Source: Oleisolibacter albus (lineage in GTDB: Bacteria; Pseudomonadota; Alphaproteobacteria; Azospirillales; Azospirillaceae). Taken from it: a stretch of DNA of 64,000 nucleotides. The stretch covers positions 434,001 to 498,000 of the forward strand of contig NZ_QGNJ01000001.1 in the NCBI RefSeq assembly GCF_003336875.1. Direction: 5' to 3'. A model generated the notes under the pieces. That model was given only the letters and a program-made list of their open reading frames with translations. It was not told where the DNA came from and ran no database searches. The translations under genes were made by a program, and so were the position numbers. Below are positions 43,083 through 51,523 of the stretch, piece by piece (the first letter of the stretch is position 1; each line of letters opens with the position of its first letter).

Positions 43083-43459
43083 GTTCCGCCCCCTTGACGC
43101 CGGGATGTCCCCCGCAGGTTCCAGAACAGAACGTCCGCCTTTCCGGCTTGTTCCAACTTACCTTCGATCGGGCCGGAGGCCGGCCCCGGCACGTCCCCGA
43201 TACGCCATCATCCGGCCGGCGCGCGTCTGCCCGGAATTCCAGACAGGGCGGGCACCGCCCAGATCAGCCATTCATCCGCTATAGCAATCATAGCAAATGA
43301 CGGAAGTACAAGAGGGGTAGAGTCCCAATATCATGCAGGCGGAATGCCGGCCTTCACTTACCGTCACACGATCAGACAACACCGTTCCGACAGATCATCC
43401 GGGACTGCCCATGGCGCAGCCTGTCCCCGGACGGTGGCACGGGACGATCGGAGGCCGTC
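43083..43459. other. Divergent promoter region, ino1 operon and MACPF-like gene
   Basis: About 377 nt. An AT-rich part around 43270-43310 contains TATAGC on the minus strand and a short direct repeat (TTGCTAT, twice 9 nt apart), the most promoter-like DNA here. Nothing else is evident, and open frames in it are not supported. Confidence 0.4.
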
Positions 43460-44623
43460 ATGCAAGCGGTGGACTGGCAGCCCGGGCTGGATTATGGCAC
43501 GGGCTATGACAATGTACGGGGAGACGCCAAACAACCCGCCGTCGTCGGCGCGCACAGGCCCATCGAGGGCGCAGCGGGACAGCAGGGCGACTTCGCCTTC
43601 GTTAACATCAACTCGGAAAGCGACTTCGACCAGGCCACTGATATCGACGTGAAGATCGGCGGCGGTTTCGGCCTGTTCAGCGGCAGCGCCAAGTTCAAAT
43701 TCAAGGAACGCTGCAAGGTGTCCAGCCAGGCCACCTTCTGCGTGGTGCGGGTCAGTGCGCTGAACGCCTATGAAGGGCTGGTCGAGCCGAAACTGGCGCC
43801 CGATGCCTGGGATCTGCTGAACACCGGCAACAGCAAACGCTTCCGGGAGCGGTTCGGCGACCTGTTCGTTAGCGGCCTGTTCATCGGTGTCGAATTCTAT
43901 GGCGTGGTCCGCATCGAGGCCATGCGCGTGGAGCGGCAGAAGGAGATCGCCTCCTCCGTCGAGGCCAGCTACGGCATGTTCGCCAGCGGCGAGGCCAATG
44001 TCAGCTTCAAGGAAAGCATGTCCAGCGCCGAGCACAAGATCGAGATCTTCGTCTATCAGAAGGGCGGCAGCATCGAGATCTGCAAGGGCATCCCCGACCT
44101 GTTCCGGCTGGCCACCAATGCGCTGAACGAGGGCCGCGGCGGCCGCGGCTATCCGTTCGCGGTGACACTGGACCCGTACAACGAGCTGAAGCTCCCCAAT
44201 GACGACGCCTCCTTCGTGCAGATCGAGGCGGCCCGCCGCAATCTGGCCCGCCTGTCCGACCATATGCGGGCGTTGCAGAGGATGCAGAACGACATCGACT
44301 TCGCCCTGCGCAACCAGGCCTGGTTCAAGGATCTGGACATCCCGACGCTGAATACCGTCAACGACCAGATCTCCGCCGAACTCAACCGCATCGTCGAGCA
44401 GGCCGACATCTGTTCGCGCGACTTCGAAGCCTGCAAGGATTACAGCCCGGATTATCCGCAGATGCCCGCCCTGGTCCGGCTGGAGGGTGCGCCCCCCGCC
44501 CCGCCGCCGCGGCAGACACCGCCGGTGGAACAGGCCGGCGGGCTGGGCCGGTGGAAGAAGGCCATCCTGGTCGATCGTATCAGAAGCACCCAGATCCATC
44601 GCATACAACGGGTCGGAGGCTGA
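43460..44623 (+). CDS. MACPF-like protein (tentative)
   Basis: A 387-residue protein without signal peptide. Residues 130-150 (ERFGDLFVSGLFIGVEFYG) resemble the membrane-attack-complex/perforin signature, in which a Phe/Tyr-Gly-Thr-His-like motif is followed by a Gly-rich strand. It is flanked by two Ser/Lys/Phe-alternating stretches (about 66-95 and 164-196) where perforin-like proteins have the two pore-forming hairpin segments. The C-terminal third is helical and ends in a Pro-rich linker and basic tail. GGAGG precedes ATG 43460. It is followed 2 nt later by a small gene. The MACPF reading is by eye and could be wrong; otherwise it is a hypothetical protein. Confidence 0.55.
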   Translation: MQAVDWQPGLDYGTGYDNVRGDAKQPAVVGAHRPIEGAAGQQGDFAFVNINSESDFDQATDIDVKIGGGFGLFSGSAKFKFKERCKVSSQATFCVVRVSALNAYEGLVEPKLAPDAWDLLNTGNSKRFRERFGDLFVSGLFIGVEFYGVVRIEAMRVERQKEIASSVEASYGMFASGEANVSFKESMSSAEHKIEIFVYQKGGSIEICKGIPDLFRLATNALNEGRGGRGYPFAVTLDPYNELKLPNDDASFVQIEAARRNLARLSDHMRALQRMQNDIDFALRNQAWFKDLDIPTLNTVNDQISAELNRIVEQADICSRDFEACKDYSPDYPQMPALVRLEGAPPAPPPRQTPPVEQAGGLGRWKKAILVDRIRSTQIHRIQRVGG

Positions 44624-44625
44624 TC

Positions 44626-45087
44626 ATGGGCGGCACGGCAGACACCGCGATCAGCGCGACCAAGCTGCTCTGGGACGTGGTCAAGGACGGCATGAAGGTG
44701 AACGAAGGGACGGCGGTCAATGTGCTTCCGGCCGGCCTGTCGGTGCGCGACATCCCGGACTGGCAGGGGCCTGTGACCCTGTCCGAATTCTATTCGGAGC
44801 TGTCCTTCCTGTTCGAGAGCGAGATCATCGACTTCACCCTGGCCGTGTCCTGGCTCTACAACGGCACCTATATCGGCAACTTCCATCTGACGGCGGACGG
44901 TTCGGTGCAGATTCTGTCCAGCCTGAACGTCTCCATGGAGACGGGGGACGCCTACCCGGATGCCGACGGCGTGTTCCAGTTGCCCTACAGCATCCATCTG
45001 CACGCCTGGAACCTGACCGGAGGCAACAAGCGGACCACCATCCGGGCCATTGCCCGCGGCGATGGCGGCGGCATGAGCCTGGGCTGA
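44626..45087 (+). CDS. Hypothetical partner of the MACPF-like protein
   Basis: A 153-residue protein with a predicted beta-rich core (FTLAVSWLYNGTYIGNF, SVQILSSLNVSMETG) and no signal peptide, membrane helix or family motif that I know. GGAGG lies 7 nt before ATG 44626, and the gap to the upstream gene is only 2 nt, so the two are co-translated. An immunity, accessory or second-component role is possible but there is no direct evidence. Confidence 0.7.
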   Translation: MGGTADTAISATKLLWDVVKDGMKVNEGTAVNVLPAGLSVRDIPDWQGPVTLSEFYSELSFLFESEIIDFTLAVSWLYNGTYIGNFHLTADGSVQILSSLNVSMETGDAYPDADGVFQLPYSIHLHAWNLTGGNKRTTIRAIARGDGGGMSLG

Positions 45088-45167
45088 CAATTCGAGAAGG
45101 ACCGCCCGACGCGGTGACGGGTGGGTGCCGGTCACCGCGTCGGCCGCAACTGTCTGTCCAGCGCCGG

Positions 45168-46358
45168 TCAGGGTGCGGCGTGGCCGCCATCGCGCAGCGG
45201 CACGAAGGGCATGCCGGCCAGGTCCATGGCCTGGTTGATCATCTCGTCGCTTTTCTGATCGAACAGCTGCATCAGCAGATCGTCGATGGCCCGCTCCTCG
45301 ATATGGCCGCACTCCTTGTAGACACGGCCCAGCACCGCCACCTGGAAGTCGCGGCGGCGTTCCTCCTCGCCATGGAAGCCCATGTCGCGCGCCACGGCCA
45401 GGGCCGAGCGGAAGGGCGGCAGGATCAATGTCGACAGCCGCGCCTTCTCGAACAGGGCGCGCAGGGGCAATTGTCCGGTATCGGCCAGCAGCGCCCGCAC
45501 CGCCTCGGTGGTGGTGCCGGCCCGGACGGCGAGACCGGCGGTGAACAGGCCGAGATCGCCACCGCACAGCGCCCGGAACAACAGCGACGGGGTCAGCCGG
45601 CCGTTGATCTGGAGATGCAGCGCCAGCAATTCGTGGTCGCTGTCCTGCCGCGCCAGCGGATGCAGCATCAGCATGGTGGCGGATTCCCGCCCCTGCCCCA
45701 CCAGTTCCCCCACCACCGGCGCCGTCAGATGGTAGCGCTCGATCAGGGTGTGGCGGATCTCCTCCGACACCTGGTGGATCAGCTTCTCCACCACCGTCAG
45801 CGGCAGATGCGGACGCCGCGCCAGCGGCTCGGCCACCAGCGGCACGTCGCCATAGCGGTCCGCAACCTTCTCCAGCGTCGGCGGCTGGATCTCCGCCCCC
45901 TGATTCCGCAGCAGGGTGCCGATGGCCACGAGATTGGCACTCTCGACAATAGCATCGGACACGGCGGGAGAGAGCGTTTCGCGGCCGGCGATGGCCACCT
46001 GCTTCTGCCCATCACGCTGGGCGATGACCGACAGCAGCAGATCATCGGCCAGCCGGCGGGCATGGCGCAGCACCGGGAACGCCACCGAGGCCACGTCATG
46101 GGCCAGCCGGCGGGCCATATCCTCGGACAGCAGCGGACTGTTGTAGATCTGCCAGGCCACGGCTTCCCGCACCGCCAGTTCGGCATCGCGGGCGAAGCGC
46201 ACCAGCACGTCGCGGGCCAGATCGGCCCCGCGGCCGTCCAGCCGCCCGGTCTCCAGCTCGGCCACCACCTTGCGCATGGTGTCGATCCGCGCCTCGGCGG
46301 AGCGGTCACTGCTGAGCCGGGCCACGTCGTCGAGCGTCAGATTGTCATCAGCGGGCAT
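45168..46358 (-). CDS. DUF2336 domain protein
   Basis: A 396-residue soluble protein made of HEAT-like alpha-helical pairs, for example LARDVLVRFARDAELAVREA and QIYNSPLLSEDMARRLAHDV. This matches DUF2336, a family common in Rhodospirillales and other alphaproteobacteria with no established role. A GGGAGCGAAC ribosome site precedes ATG 46358. The gene follows the LdtR-like regulator on the same strand after 64 nt, so the two may be one transcript and be functionally linked. Confidence 0.88.
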   Translation of the reverse strand: MPADDNLTLDDVARLSSDRSAEARIDTMRKVVAELETGRLDGRGADLARDVLVRFARDAELAVREAVAWQIYNSPLLSEDMARRLAHDVASVAFPVLRHARRLADDLLLSVIAQRDGQKQVAIAGRETLSPAVSDAIVESANLVAIGTLLRNQGAEIQPPTLEKVADRYGDVPLVAEPLARRPHLPLTVVEKLIHQVSEEIRHTLIERYHLTAPVVGELVGQGRESATMLMLHPLARQDSDHELLALHLQINGRLTPSLLFRALCGGDLGLFTAGLAVRAGTTTEAVRALLADTGQLPLRALFEKARLSTLILPPFRSALAVARDMGFHGEEERRRDFQVAVLGRVYKECGHIEERAIDDLLMQLFDQKSDEMINQAMDLAGMPFVPLRDGGHAAP

Positions 46359-46422
46359 GTTCGCTCCCTGGGGGCTGGCCCCGTTATCGCGGTCCTGCGG
46401 GCAAGGCTGCGGCCGCCGGTGA

Positions 46423-46944
46423 TCAGTCGAAATCCAAGGCATCGTAGCGGATGACATCGGTCCAGGTCCGCTCCAGCCGCCGCAGGGTGCGGTAGGTGGC
46501 TTCCACCTCCTGCGCGTCGCCGTCGCTGCGCACCAGCCCGTCGATATGGGCCGTCTCCACCCGGCGCAGTTCCAGGCACAGCTCCTGGCCCCGCGGCGAC
46601 AGGCGCAGGCGGGCGGCCCGACGGTCGCGCTGGCTCTGGGCCCGGTCGACATAACCGGCCTCGACCAGATGCTTGAGGTTGTAGGAGGCGTTGGAGCCGA
46701 GATAATAGCCGCGCTGGATGAGATCGCGTACCGACAGCTCCTCGGTGCCGATGGTCATCATCATCAAGGCCTGCACCGGACTGATATCCTCCACATTCAG
46801 CCGGGCCAGTTCGATCCGGATGACGTCGAGGAAACGCCGGTGCAGGCGCTCCACCAGCCGCGCCATGTCATGATACGGGCGTCCGGGCGACGCCCGATCC
46901 TCCCCCGCGACGTCGCCATCCGCGGCCATCGCCGTTCCATCCAT
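46423..46944 (-). CDS. ldtR: MarR/winged-helix regulator, LdtR-like
   Basis: A 173-residue winged-helix regulator. The conserved block LVERLHRRFLDVI, ISPVQALMM, RGYYLGSNASYNLKHLVEAGY and RRLERTWTDVIRYD closely follows LdtR, the alphaproteobacterial regulator of an L,D-transpeptidase and stress tolerance. ATG 46944 has GAGAGG 7 nt upstream; a GTG two codons earlier is possible. A 15-bp palindrome 27 nt upstream is a likely autoregulatory operator. No ldtP gene is adjacent in this window. Confidence 0.85.
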   Translation of the reverse strand: MDGTAMAADGDVAGEDRASPGRPYHDMARLVERLHRRFLDVIRIELARLNVEDISPVQALMMMTIGTEELSVRDLIQRGYYLGSNASYNLKHLVEAGYVDRAQSQRDRRAARLRLSPRGQELCLELRRVETAHIDGLVRSDGDAQEVEATYRTLRRLERTWTDVIRYDALDFD

Positions 46945-46970
46945 GTCCACGCCTCTCTTTCAGCAAAACA

Positions 46971-46985
46971 CTTCGAATTTCGAAG
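46971..46985. promoter_or_regulatory. Probable operator of the LdtR-like gene
   Basis: CTTCGAATTTCGAAG is a palindrome with 7-bp arms around a single central base. It sits 27 nt upstream of the regulator start in AT-rich promoter DNA. A GCGAATTTC half-site follows. MarR-type proteins commonly bind such symmetric sites in their own promoters. Confidence 0.6.
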
Positions 46986-47066
46986 CGAATTTCAACAAAA
47001 TACTCCGCAACACAAGAATACGAACCCGATCGACGTAATAGCCGATCCTGTCTCTTTTTTGAAAGT

Positions 47067-47083
47067 GATAATGGGTAATTATC
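47067..47083. promoter_or_regulatory. Inverted repeat GATAAT-N5-ATTATC
   Basis: Six-bp arms flank 5 nt in the same AT-rich promoter region, about 120 nt upstream of the LdtR-like gene. It could be an operator for another regulator or a second site for this one. Not assigned. Confidence 0.35.
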
Positions 47084-47199
47084 GTGACAAAGACAAGGCC
47101 GCGTCCTGATCGGCTTTACACCGTCATTTTCACCTTTTGGTGGTCGATCCTAAAAATCTACTTTCGCGAACACGACACCATAGGATGGAGACAAAGAAA

Positions 47200-47227
47200 A
47201 AGGGTCCGCTCGGCCGAGCGGACCCTT
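47200..47227 (-). terminator. Terminator of the TonB/tatA transcript
   Basis: A perfect 14-bp inverted repeat that closes on itself (hairpin loop around CGGCCG) is followed by T5-C-T3 on the minus strand. It lies about 220 nt after the tatA stop. The region 47228-47447 between them shows no gene. Confidence 0.8.
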
Positions 47228-47447
47228 GGTGGTGGAAGCGATGAAGCGGCCCGCCCCCAGGCGGCTCCTGCGATGCGGGTGCGGGCAATATCCGGAGGCA
47301 CAGAACAGCGGTCTCTGCCGGCCGCCGACGGCCCGGTTGCGCGGCGGCGGCCATCGGCGCGCCGTCCGAGCGATTCCGCACATCACCGGCGTGCCGGGCG
47401 CAGGACCGCACCGTTCGGGCGAGTTGCCCGCGGCGTGCGTCCCGTGC

Positions 47448-47648
47448 TCAGGCCCGGGGCGCTGTGTCCGTCGTCTTGCTGTCGGCGGCCAGAGGCGGCG
47501 GCGGCTCGCCCTCATCCTTCAGGCCCTTGCGGAAGGCCTGAACACCCTTGGCCAGGTCGCCCATGGCGCGGGGCAGCTTGCCCGGTCCGAAGACGATCAG
47601 CACGATGCCGAGAACAATGATCCAATGCCAGATGCTGAGGCTGCCCAA
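47448..47648 (-). CDS. tatA: Twin-arginine translocase subunit TatA
   Basis: A 66-residue protein with an N-terminal transmembrane helix (IWHWIIVLGIVLIVFGPGKL), the Phe-Gly hinge, and an amphipathic helix (AMGDLAKGVQAFRKGLKDEG) followed by a Pro/Asp tail. TatA oligomers assist passage of folded proteins across the inner membrane. The start is TTG 47648; AGGAG lies 8 nt upstream, and no in-frame ATG exists. tatB and tatC are not adjacent. The short length fits TatA rather than TatB. Confidence 0.93.
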   Translation of the reverse strand: MGSLSIWHWIIVLGIVLIVFGPGKLPRAMGDLAKGVQAFRKGLKDEGEPPPPLAADSKTTDTAPRA

Positions 47649-47792
47649 CGCACATCTCCTGGAAAGTCGGCAGCCGGTCGCGGACGACGGCCGGTCGGCT
47701 GCGCGGCAGCGGCCCAGCGGGCCGCGATCCCATCCCCTGCCGCTTATAGCGCACCGGACTGTGGGAGGGCGACAGCGAAATCGGCACAGAGG

Positions 47793-48074
47793 TCAGGACT
47801 GGCCCCGGAGCTCAAATTTGACCATGTACCGCCGCAGCGGCTGGTCGGTGGGAACCACCGTGACATCACTGGGCGCATAACGCAGCCCGGCGACAAAGCG
47901 GAGCGCCGAATGCTCGAACAGCCCGGCCGGATCGGCATCGATAATCCGCAGATCCTGCGTCGCTCCATCGGGGCCGACGCGAAACTCCACAACGACACGG
48001 CCTTCCCGACGTAAACGCAAGGCCCGTTCAGGATAAACGAGCCGCGGACGATAGGTCGGTTCCAAGTCGGTCAA
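47793..48074 (-). CDS. Free TonB C-terminal domain protein
   Basis: A 93-residue protein that is nearly all TonB_C domain: RLVYPERALRLRREGRVVVE, then VGPDGATQDLRIIDADPAG and an FVAGLRYAP strand. It lacks an N-terminal anchor and a Pro-rich spacer, so it cannot act as a normal TonB by itself. The start appears to be TTG 48074 with no strong ribosome site; a hairpin upstream (48099-48123) separates it from the TPR gene. It could compete for TonB-box binding or be a remnant of a second tonB. Confidence 0.7.
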   Translation of the reverse strand: MTDLEPTYRPRLVYPERALRLRREGRVVVEFRVGPDGATQDLRIIDADPAGLFEHSALRFVAGLRYAPSDVTVVPTDQPLRRYMVKFELRGQS

Positions 48075-48098
48075 TGGAAGGGGTCCCGAAGTGACGTC

Positions 48099-48123
48099 CC
48101 GGGGTGGCGCTGCACCACCCCGG
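48099..48123. other. Hairpin between the TPR and TonB-CTD genes
   Basis: A 9-bp GC stem (48099-48107 and 48115-48123) with a 7-nt loop, without a T-run. It may stabilise the upstream mRNA or limit read-through into the TonB-CTD gene. Confidence 0.4.
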
Positions 48124-48135
48124 ACCCTGGTCTTC

Positions 48136-49461
48136 TTACGGCTTCACATTCATGGACAGCAGCCACAGACGGGCGAGGTCGGCCGTGCCATCGGCACCCT
48201 TGACCGCCCGGAAGGACTGCTCGGCCTTGGCCTTGTTGCCGGCAGCGGCGTAGTAGGTGGCCAGACGCAGCTTGGCATCCTCGGGGTTCTTCAGACCGCC
48301 CTTGGCGAGGCCCTGCTCCATCATCTTGATGGCCTTGTCATACTGACCATAGCCGGCATAGGCCTCGGCCAGACGCACCAGCGGGCCGCCTTCCTTCTTG
48401 CCGCCGGCTTCGGCCGCGGTGGCATCGATGGACTTGCGGTCCTCGGCCACGTTGCGGGCGACCAGATCCTTCAGGCGCTTGTGCCGCTCAGCCTCGCCAC
48501 CCTGACCCAGGAGGCCAACGGCATAGCCCTTGTTGACCACGGCCTCGGCCTCGCCGGGCGCCCCCTGCTGCAGCGCCAGCTGGGCATATTCCATATAGTC
48601 GTTGGCCGTGTTCAGCAGGTCCAGCTTGGACTGCAGGCGATAGACATCGATGGCCAGACGGTCACCACGGAAGCCCGGCTTCTTCTGGGCCCGCACCAGC
48701 AGGTCCTGCCAGTAATCCTTCTTGGGATAGTAAACCGCCAGCTTCTCGACCGCCTCCACATAGGTGGCATTGTCGTTGCCCTTCAGGCCGACATTGGCCA
48801 GCAGCTGCAGATCGCGCTCGTCCGGCTTCTTGCCGGCCTTCTCGGCCGCAGCGATCTGGGCGCGGACATCCTTGCCCACGGCGGCCATGTCGCCGCCCAG
48901 GAACTGGGCCTGGGTCATGACATCGCGCATCTGCGGGTCATTGCCGCCGGCCTTGAAATAGCGGTCCAGCAGGGCGATGGCGCGCTTGAAATCCTCGGGC
49001 TTCTTCGACGCGGCGGCCGCATTGTAGGCGCCGCCGGCCAGGGCCTGGAGATACTGGATCTGCTGCTGCTGCGGCAGACGGCCGCTCTGTTCCAGCTCGC
49101 CCAGGGCCTTCTCGGCCACGGCGCTGTTGCCCGAGCCGTAGGCGGCGATGAAGCGCAGCTGCTCCAGCACGAAATTCTCATAGGCCGTCTTGTCGGCGAC
49201 CTTGTCGGCTTCGCCGATCTTGGCCAGCGCTTCCTTGAACTTCTTCTGGCCGACCAGGGCCTGCGCTTCCTGCAGCGGCTTGCCCACCTCCGGACGGACG
49301 GTATCGCCGGTCGGCGCGGATTTCTCCTCCGTCTTCTCCTTCTCCCGGGAAGCAGCACCGGCGCGCTGCGCATAGGCATCCGTCGGCATCAGGGCGGTCA
49401 GGCTGCTCAACGCAACGGCGGAACCCAGAAGGGCGGCGGTGAAAAGTCGGGTGCGGGTCAT
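48136..49461 (-). CDS. Exported TPR protein of the TonB system
   Basis: A 441-residue protein with a signal peptide (about residues 1-31, cleavage near AYAQ), a charged linker, and helical TPR-like repeats throughout (for example KPLQEAQALVGQKKFKEALA and LAEAYAGYGQYDKAIKMMEQ). It is periplasmic. It lies in the tonB-exbB-exbD-exbD operon, 177 nt after the second exbD, where similar TPR proteins occur in other proteobacteria. It probably assists TonB-dependent uptake, but the role is not known. Confidence 0.85.
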   Translation of the reverse strand: MTRTRLFTAALLGSAVALSSLTALMPTDAYAQRAGAASREKEKTEEKSAPTGDTVRPEVGKPLQEAQALVGQKKFKEALAKIGEADKVADKTAYENFVLEQLRFIAAYGSGNSAVAEKALGELEQSGRLPQQQQIQYLQALAGGAYNAAAASKKPEDFKRAIALLDRYFKAGGNDPQMRDVMTQAQFLGGDMAAVGKDVRAQIAAAEKAGKKPDERDLQLLANVGLKGNDNATYVEAVEKLAVYYPKKDYWQDLLVRAQKKPGFRGDRLAIDVYRLQSKLDLLNTANDYMEYAQLALQQGAPGEAEAVVNKGYAVGLLGQGGEAERHKRLKDLVARNVAEDRKSIDATAAEAGGKKEGGPLVRLAEAYAGYGQYDKAIKMMEQGLAKGGLKNPEDAKLRLATYYAAAGNKAKAEQSFRAVKGADGTADLARLWLLSMNVKP

Positions 49462-49638
49462 CGTCCTGTCTCAACGTCTGGCCGCGGGCACCGGCGGCTA
49501 AGGCTTGGACCGCGGGCACCGAGCGACAGGGGTTGGAAGCGGGCCTGGCGGCCCGGCGGGCTTGTCAGAGTCCCCTGAAAAAGGGGCGAAAGGATGGAGA
49601 GGGCGCCGCCCGGGGACGGCGCCCCATCCGTCGTACCA

Positions 49639-50073
49639 TCAGTCGGCGAACTGCTCGTTGCCGATCATGGCGATCTTGTTCAGGCCGAGGCGCTGCGCCG
49701 TCGCCAGCACCGCCGCCACATGCTTGTACTCGACCAGCTTGTTCGGACGCAGATGCACCTCCGGCGTCTCCGCCTGGGCCGCTGCCTCCCGCATCCGCTG
49801 CTCCATGTCCTGGCGGCCGGCGATGGTCTCGCCGTTCCAGTACACGGTGCCGTCGAAGTCGACATCCAGCTTGATCACCTGCGGCTCGACATCGGTCGGC
49901 GGCGGCGGCTGGTTGCTGACGGGCATGTCCAGCTTCACGGCGTGCGTCTGGATGGGGATGGTGATGATCAGCATCACCAGCAGCACCAGCAGCACGTCGA
50001 TCAGCGGTGTGGTGTTCATCACCGGCGGAACTTCGCCTTCCTCGTGACCACCACCACCAACACTCATACCCAT
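49639..50073 (-). CDS. exbD: Biopolymer transport protein ExbD (second copy)
   Basis: A 144-residue inner-membrane protein of the proton-driven TonB motor. An N-terminal cytoplasmic stretch is followed by NTTPLIDVLLVLLVMLIITIP, which holds the essential membrane Asp, and a periplasmic domain. AGGAG precedes ATG 50073. It differs clearly from the first ExbD 40 nt upstream in the periplasmic part, so the motor may contain two ExbD types. Confidence 0.94.
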   Translation of the reverse strand: MGMSVGGGGHEEGEVPPVMNTTPLIDVLLVLLVMLIITIPIQTHAVKLDMPVSNQPPPPTDVEPQVIKLDVDFDGTVYWNGETIAGRQDMEQRMREAAAQAETPEVHLRPNKLVEYKHVAAVLATAQRLGLNKIAMIGNEQFAD

Positions 50074-50112
50074 GGGTTTGATCTCCTCTCAAGACCCCGA
50101 AGGGTGCCGCCC

Positions 50113-50550
50113 TTACTGCGGGGCGGCGACCCCCATGGGCGGCTCTGTAATGAAGCCGATCTTGAAGATGCTGGCCTGCTGCGCCTTGAACACCACGCGG
50201 CCGATGGCCTCGTACTTGGCATTCCGGTCACCACGGATGTGGATCTCGGGCTGCGGCTCCAGCACCGCGATCTCCTTCATCTTCTCGAACAGGGCGTTGT
50301 AGTCGGCCACCTGCGCCGCGTTCCAGTACAGGTTGCCGTCCCGGTCGACCGCGATCGTGATGTTCTCCGGCTTCGTCACCGTCGGCACGTTGCGCTCCAG
50401 GGGGAGCTGAACGGGCACCGTATGAATCGCAACCGGGATCGTGATCAGGAAGATGATGAGGAGAACGAGCATCACGTCGACGAGGGGTGTCGTGTTGATT
50501 TCCGACACGACCTCGTCTTCGCCCTCAGCGGGGCCGACGCTCATTCCCAT
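50113..50550 (-). CDS. exbD: Biopolymer transport protein ExbD (first copy)
   Basis: A 145-residue protein with the same architecture: short cytosolic N-terminus, NTTPLVDVMLVLLIIFLITIP with the conserved membrane Asp, and a periplasmic domain. It starts 2 nt after the exbB stop, so it is translationally coupled to exbB. It pairs with ExbB to convert proton flow into movement of TonB. Confidence 0.95.
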   Translation of the reverse strand: MGMSVGPAEGEDEVVSEINTTPLVDVMLVLLIIFLITIPVAIHTVPVQLPLERNVPTVTKPENITIAVDRDGNLYWNAAQVADYNALFEKMKEIAVLEPQPEIHIRGDRNAKYEAIGRVVFKAQQASIFKIGFITEPPMGVAAPQ

Positions 50551-50552
50551 GC

Positions 50553-51485
50553 TCAGGCGCTCCGCGCCACGTTGGCGCTGTTCTTGTGACCGGCGATCAG
50601 CAGGCCATGCAGGTCAGCGGCGAAGTTGCGGACCTTGTCCATGGCGCCCTTGTTGCGGCGGGTCAGCCAGTTGTAGGCCAGCACCGCCGGCACGGCGACC
50701 AGCAGACCGATGGCGGTCATGATCAGCGCTTCACCGACCGGGCCGGCGACCTTGTCGATCGAGGCCTGACCGGAGATGCCGATGGACACCAGGGCGTGAT
50801 AGATGCCCCACACGGTACCGAACAGACCGATGAAGGGAGCGGTCGAACCCACGGTGGCCAGGAAGGCCAGGCCGCCCTGCAGGCGAGAATTGACGGCATC
50901 GACCGAGCGCTGCAGCGACAGCGACACCCAGCTGTTCAGGTCGATGGCATCGGTCATCGAGCCGTCATGGTGCTGGATGGCGCGCAGGCCGTCCTCGGCG
51001 ATCATGCGGAAGGTGTTGTTCTCCTTCAGCTTGGCCGCGCCGTCTTCCAGGCTGCCGGCATTCCAGAAGTTGCGCTCGGCGGCCTTGGCCTGGCCCATCA
51101 GCATGCTCTGCTCGATCAGCTTGGTGACCAGGATGTACCAGGTGCCGGCCGACATGATGGCCATGGCGATCAGGGTGCCCTTCGACACGAAGTCGCCGTG
51201 CTCGATGATGGCGTTCAGGCCGTAGGGGTTCTCGACCACTTCAGTGGTGGCCGCAGCCTCACCGACGCCGGTCTCGGCCGGAGCGGGCGTCTCGGCCGGG
51301 GCGGCAGCCGGAGCGGTGGCGGCCGGATCGGTGGTGGCCGGGGCGGCAGCCGGAGCGGTCGGCTGGGCGGCCGGATCGGTGGCCTGCTGGGCAATAGCGG
51401 GCGCCGCGGAGAGGGCGACGATCGCGGCGACGGCGGCCAGACGGCCGGCGGCGGAGAAGAAGCTCTTCATCTTAGTCTGTTCCAT
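50553..51485 (-). CDS. exbB: MotA/TolQ/ExbB proton channel protein ExbB
   Basis: A 310-residue ExbB. Unlike E. coli ExbB it has an apparent signal peptide (about residues 6-31, ending AIAQQ) and an Ala/Pro/Thr-rich periplasmic segment before the first membrane helix (GTLIAMAIMSAGTWYILV). Two more helices follow: LATVGSTAPFIGLFGTVWGI and EALIMTAIGLLVAVPAVLAY. This long form is common where two ExbDs follow. The start is uncertain: ATG 51485 or ATG 51470 (MKSFF); neither has a well-spaced ribosome site. Confidence 0.93.
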   Translation of the reverse strand: MEQTKMKSFFSAAGRLAAVAAIVALSAAPAIAQQATDPAAQPTAPAAAPATTDPAATAPAAAPAETPAPAETGVGEAAATTEVVENPYGLNAIIEHGDFVSKGTLIAMAIMSAGTWYILVTKLIEQSMLMGQAKAAERNFWNAGSLEDGAAKLKENNTFRMIAEDGLRAIQHHDGSMTDAIDLNSWVSLSLQRSVDAVNSRLQGGLAFLATVGSTAPFIGLFGTVWGIYHALVSIGISGQASIDKVAGPVGEALIMTAIGLLVAVPAVLAYNWLTRRNKGAMDKVRNFAADLHGLLIAGHKNSANVARSA

Positions 51486-51523
51486 ACCTTCGTTTGGTCG
51501 CGGACGGTAGCCGTCCCCGTGGC

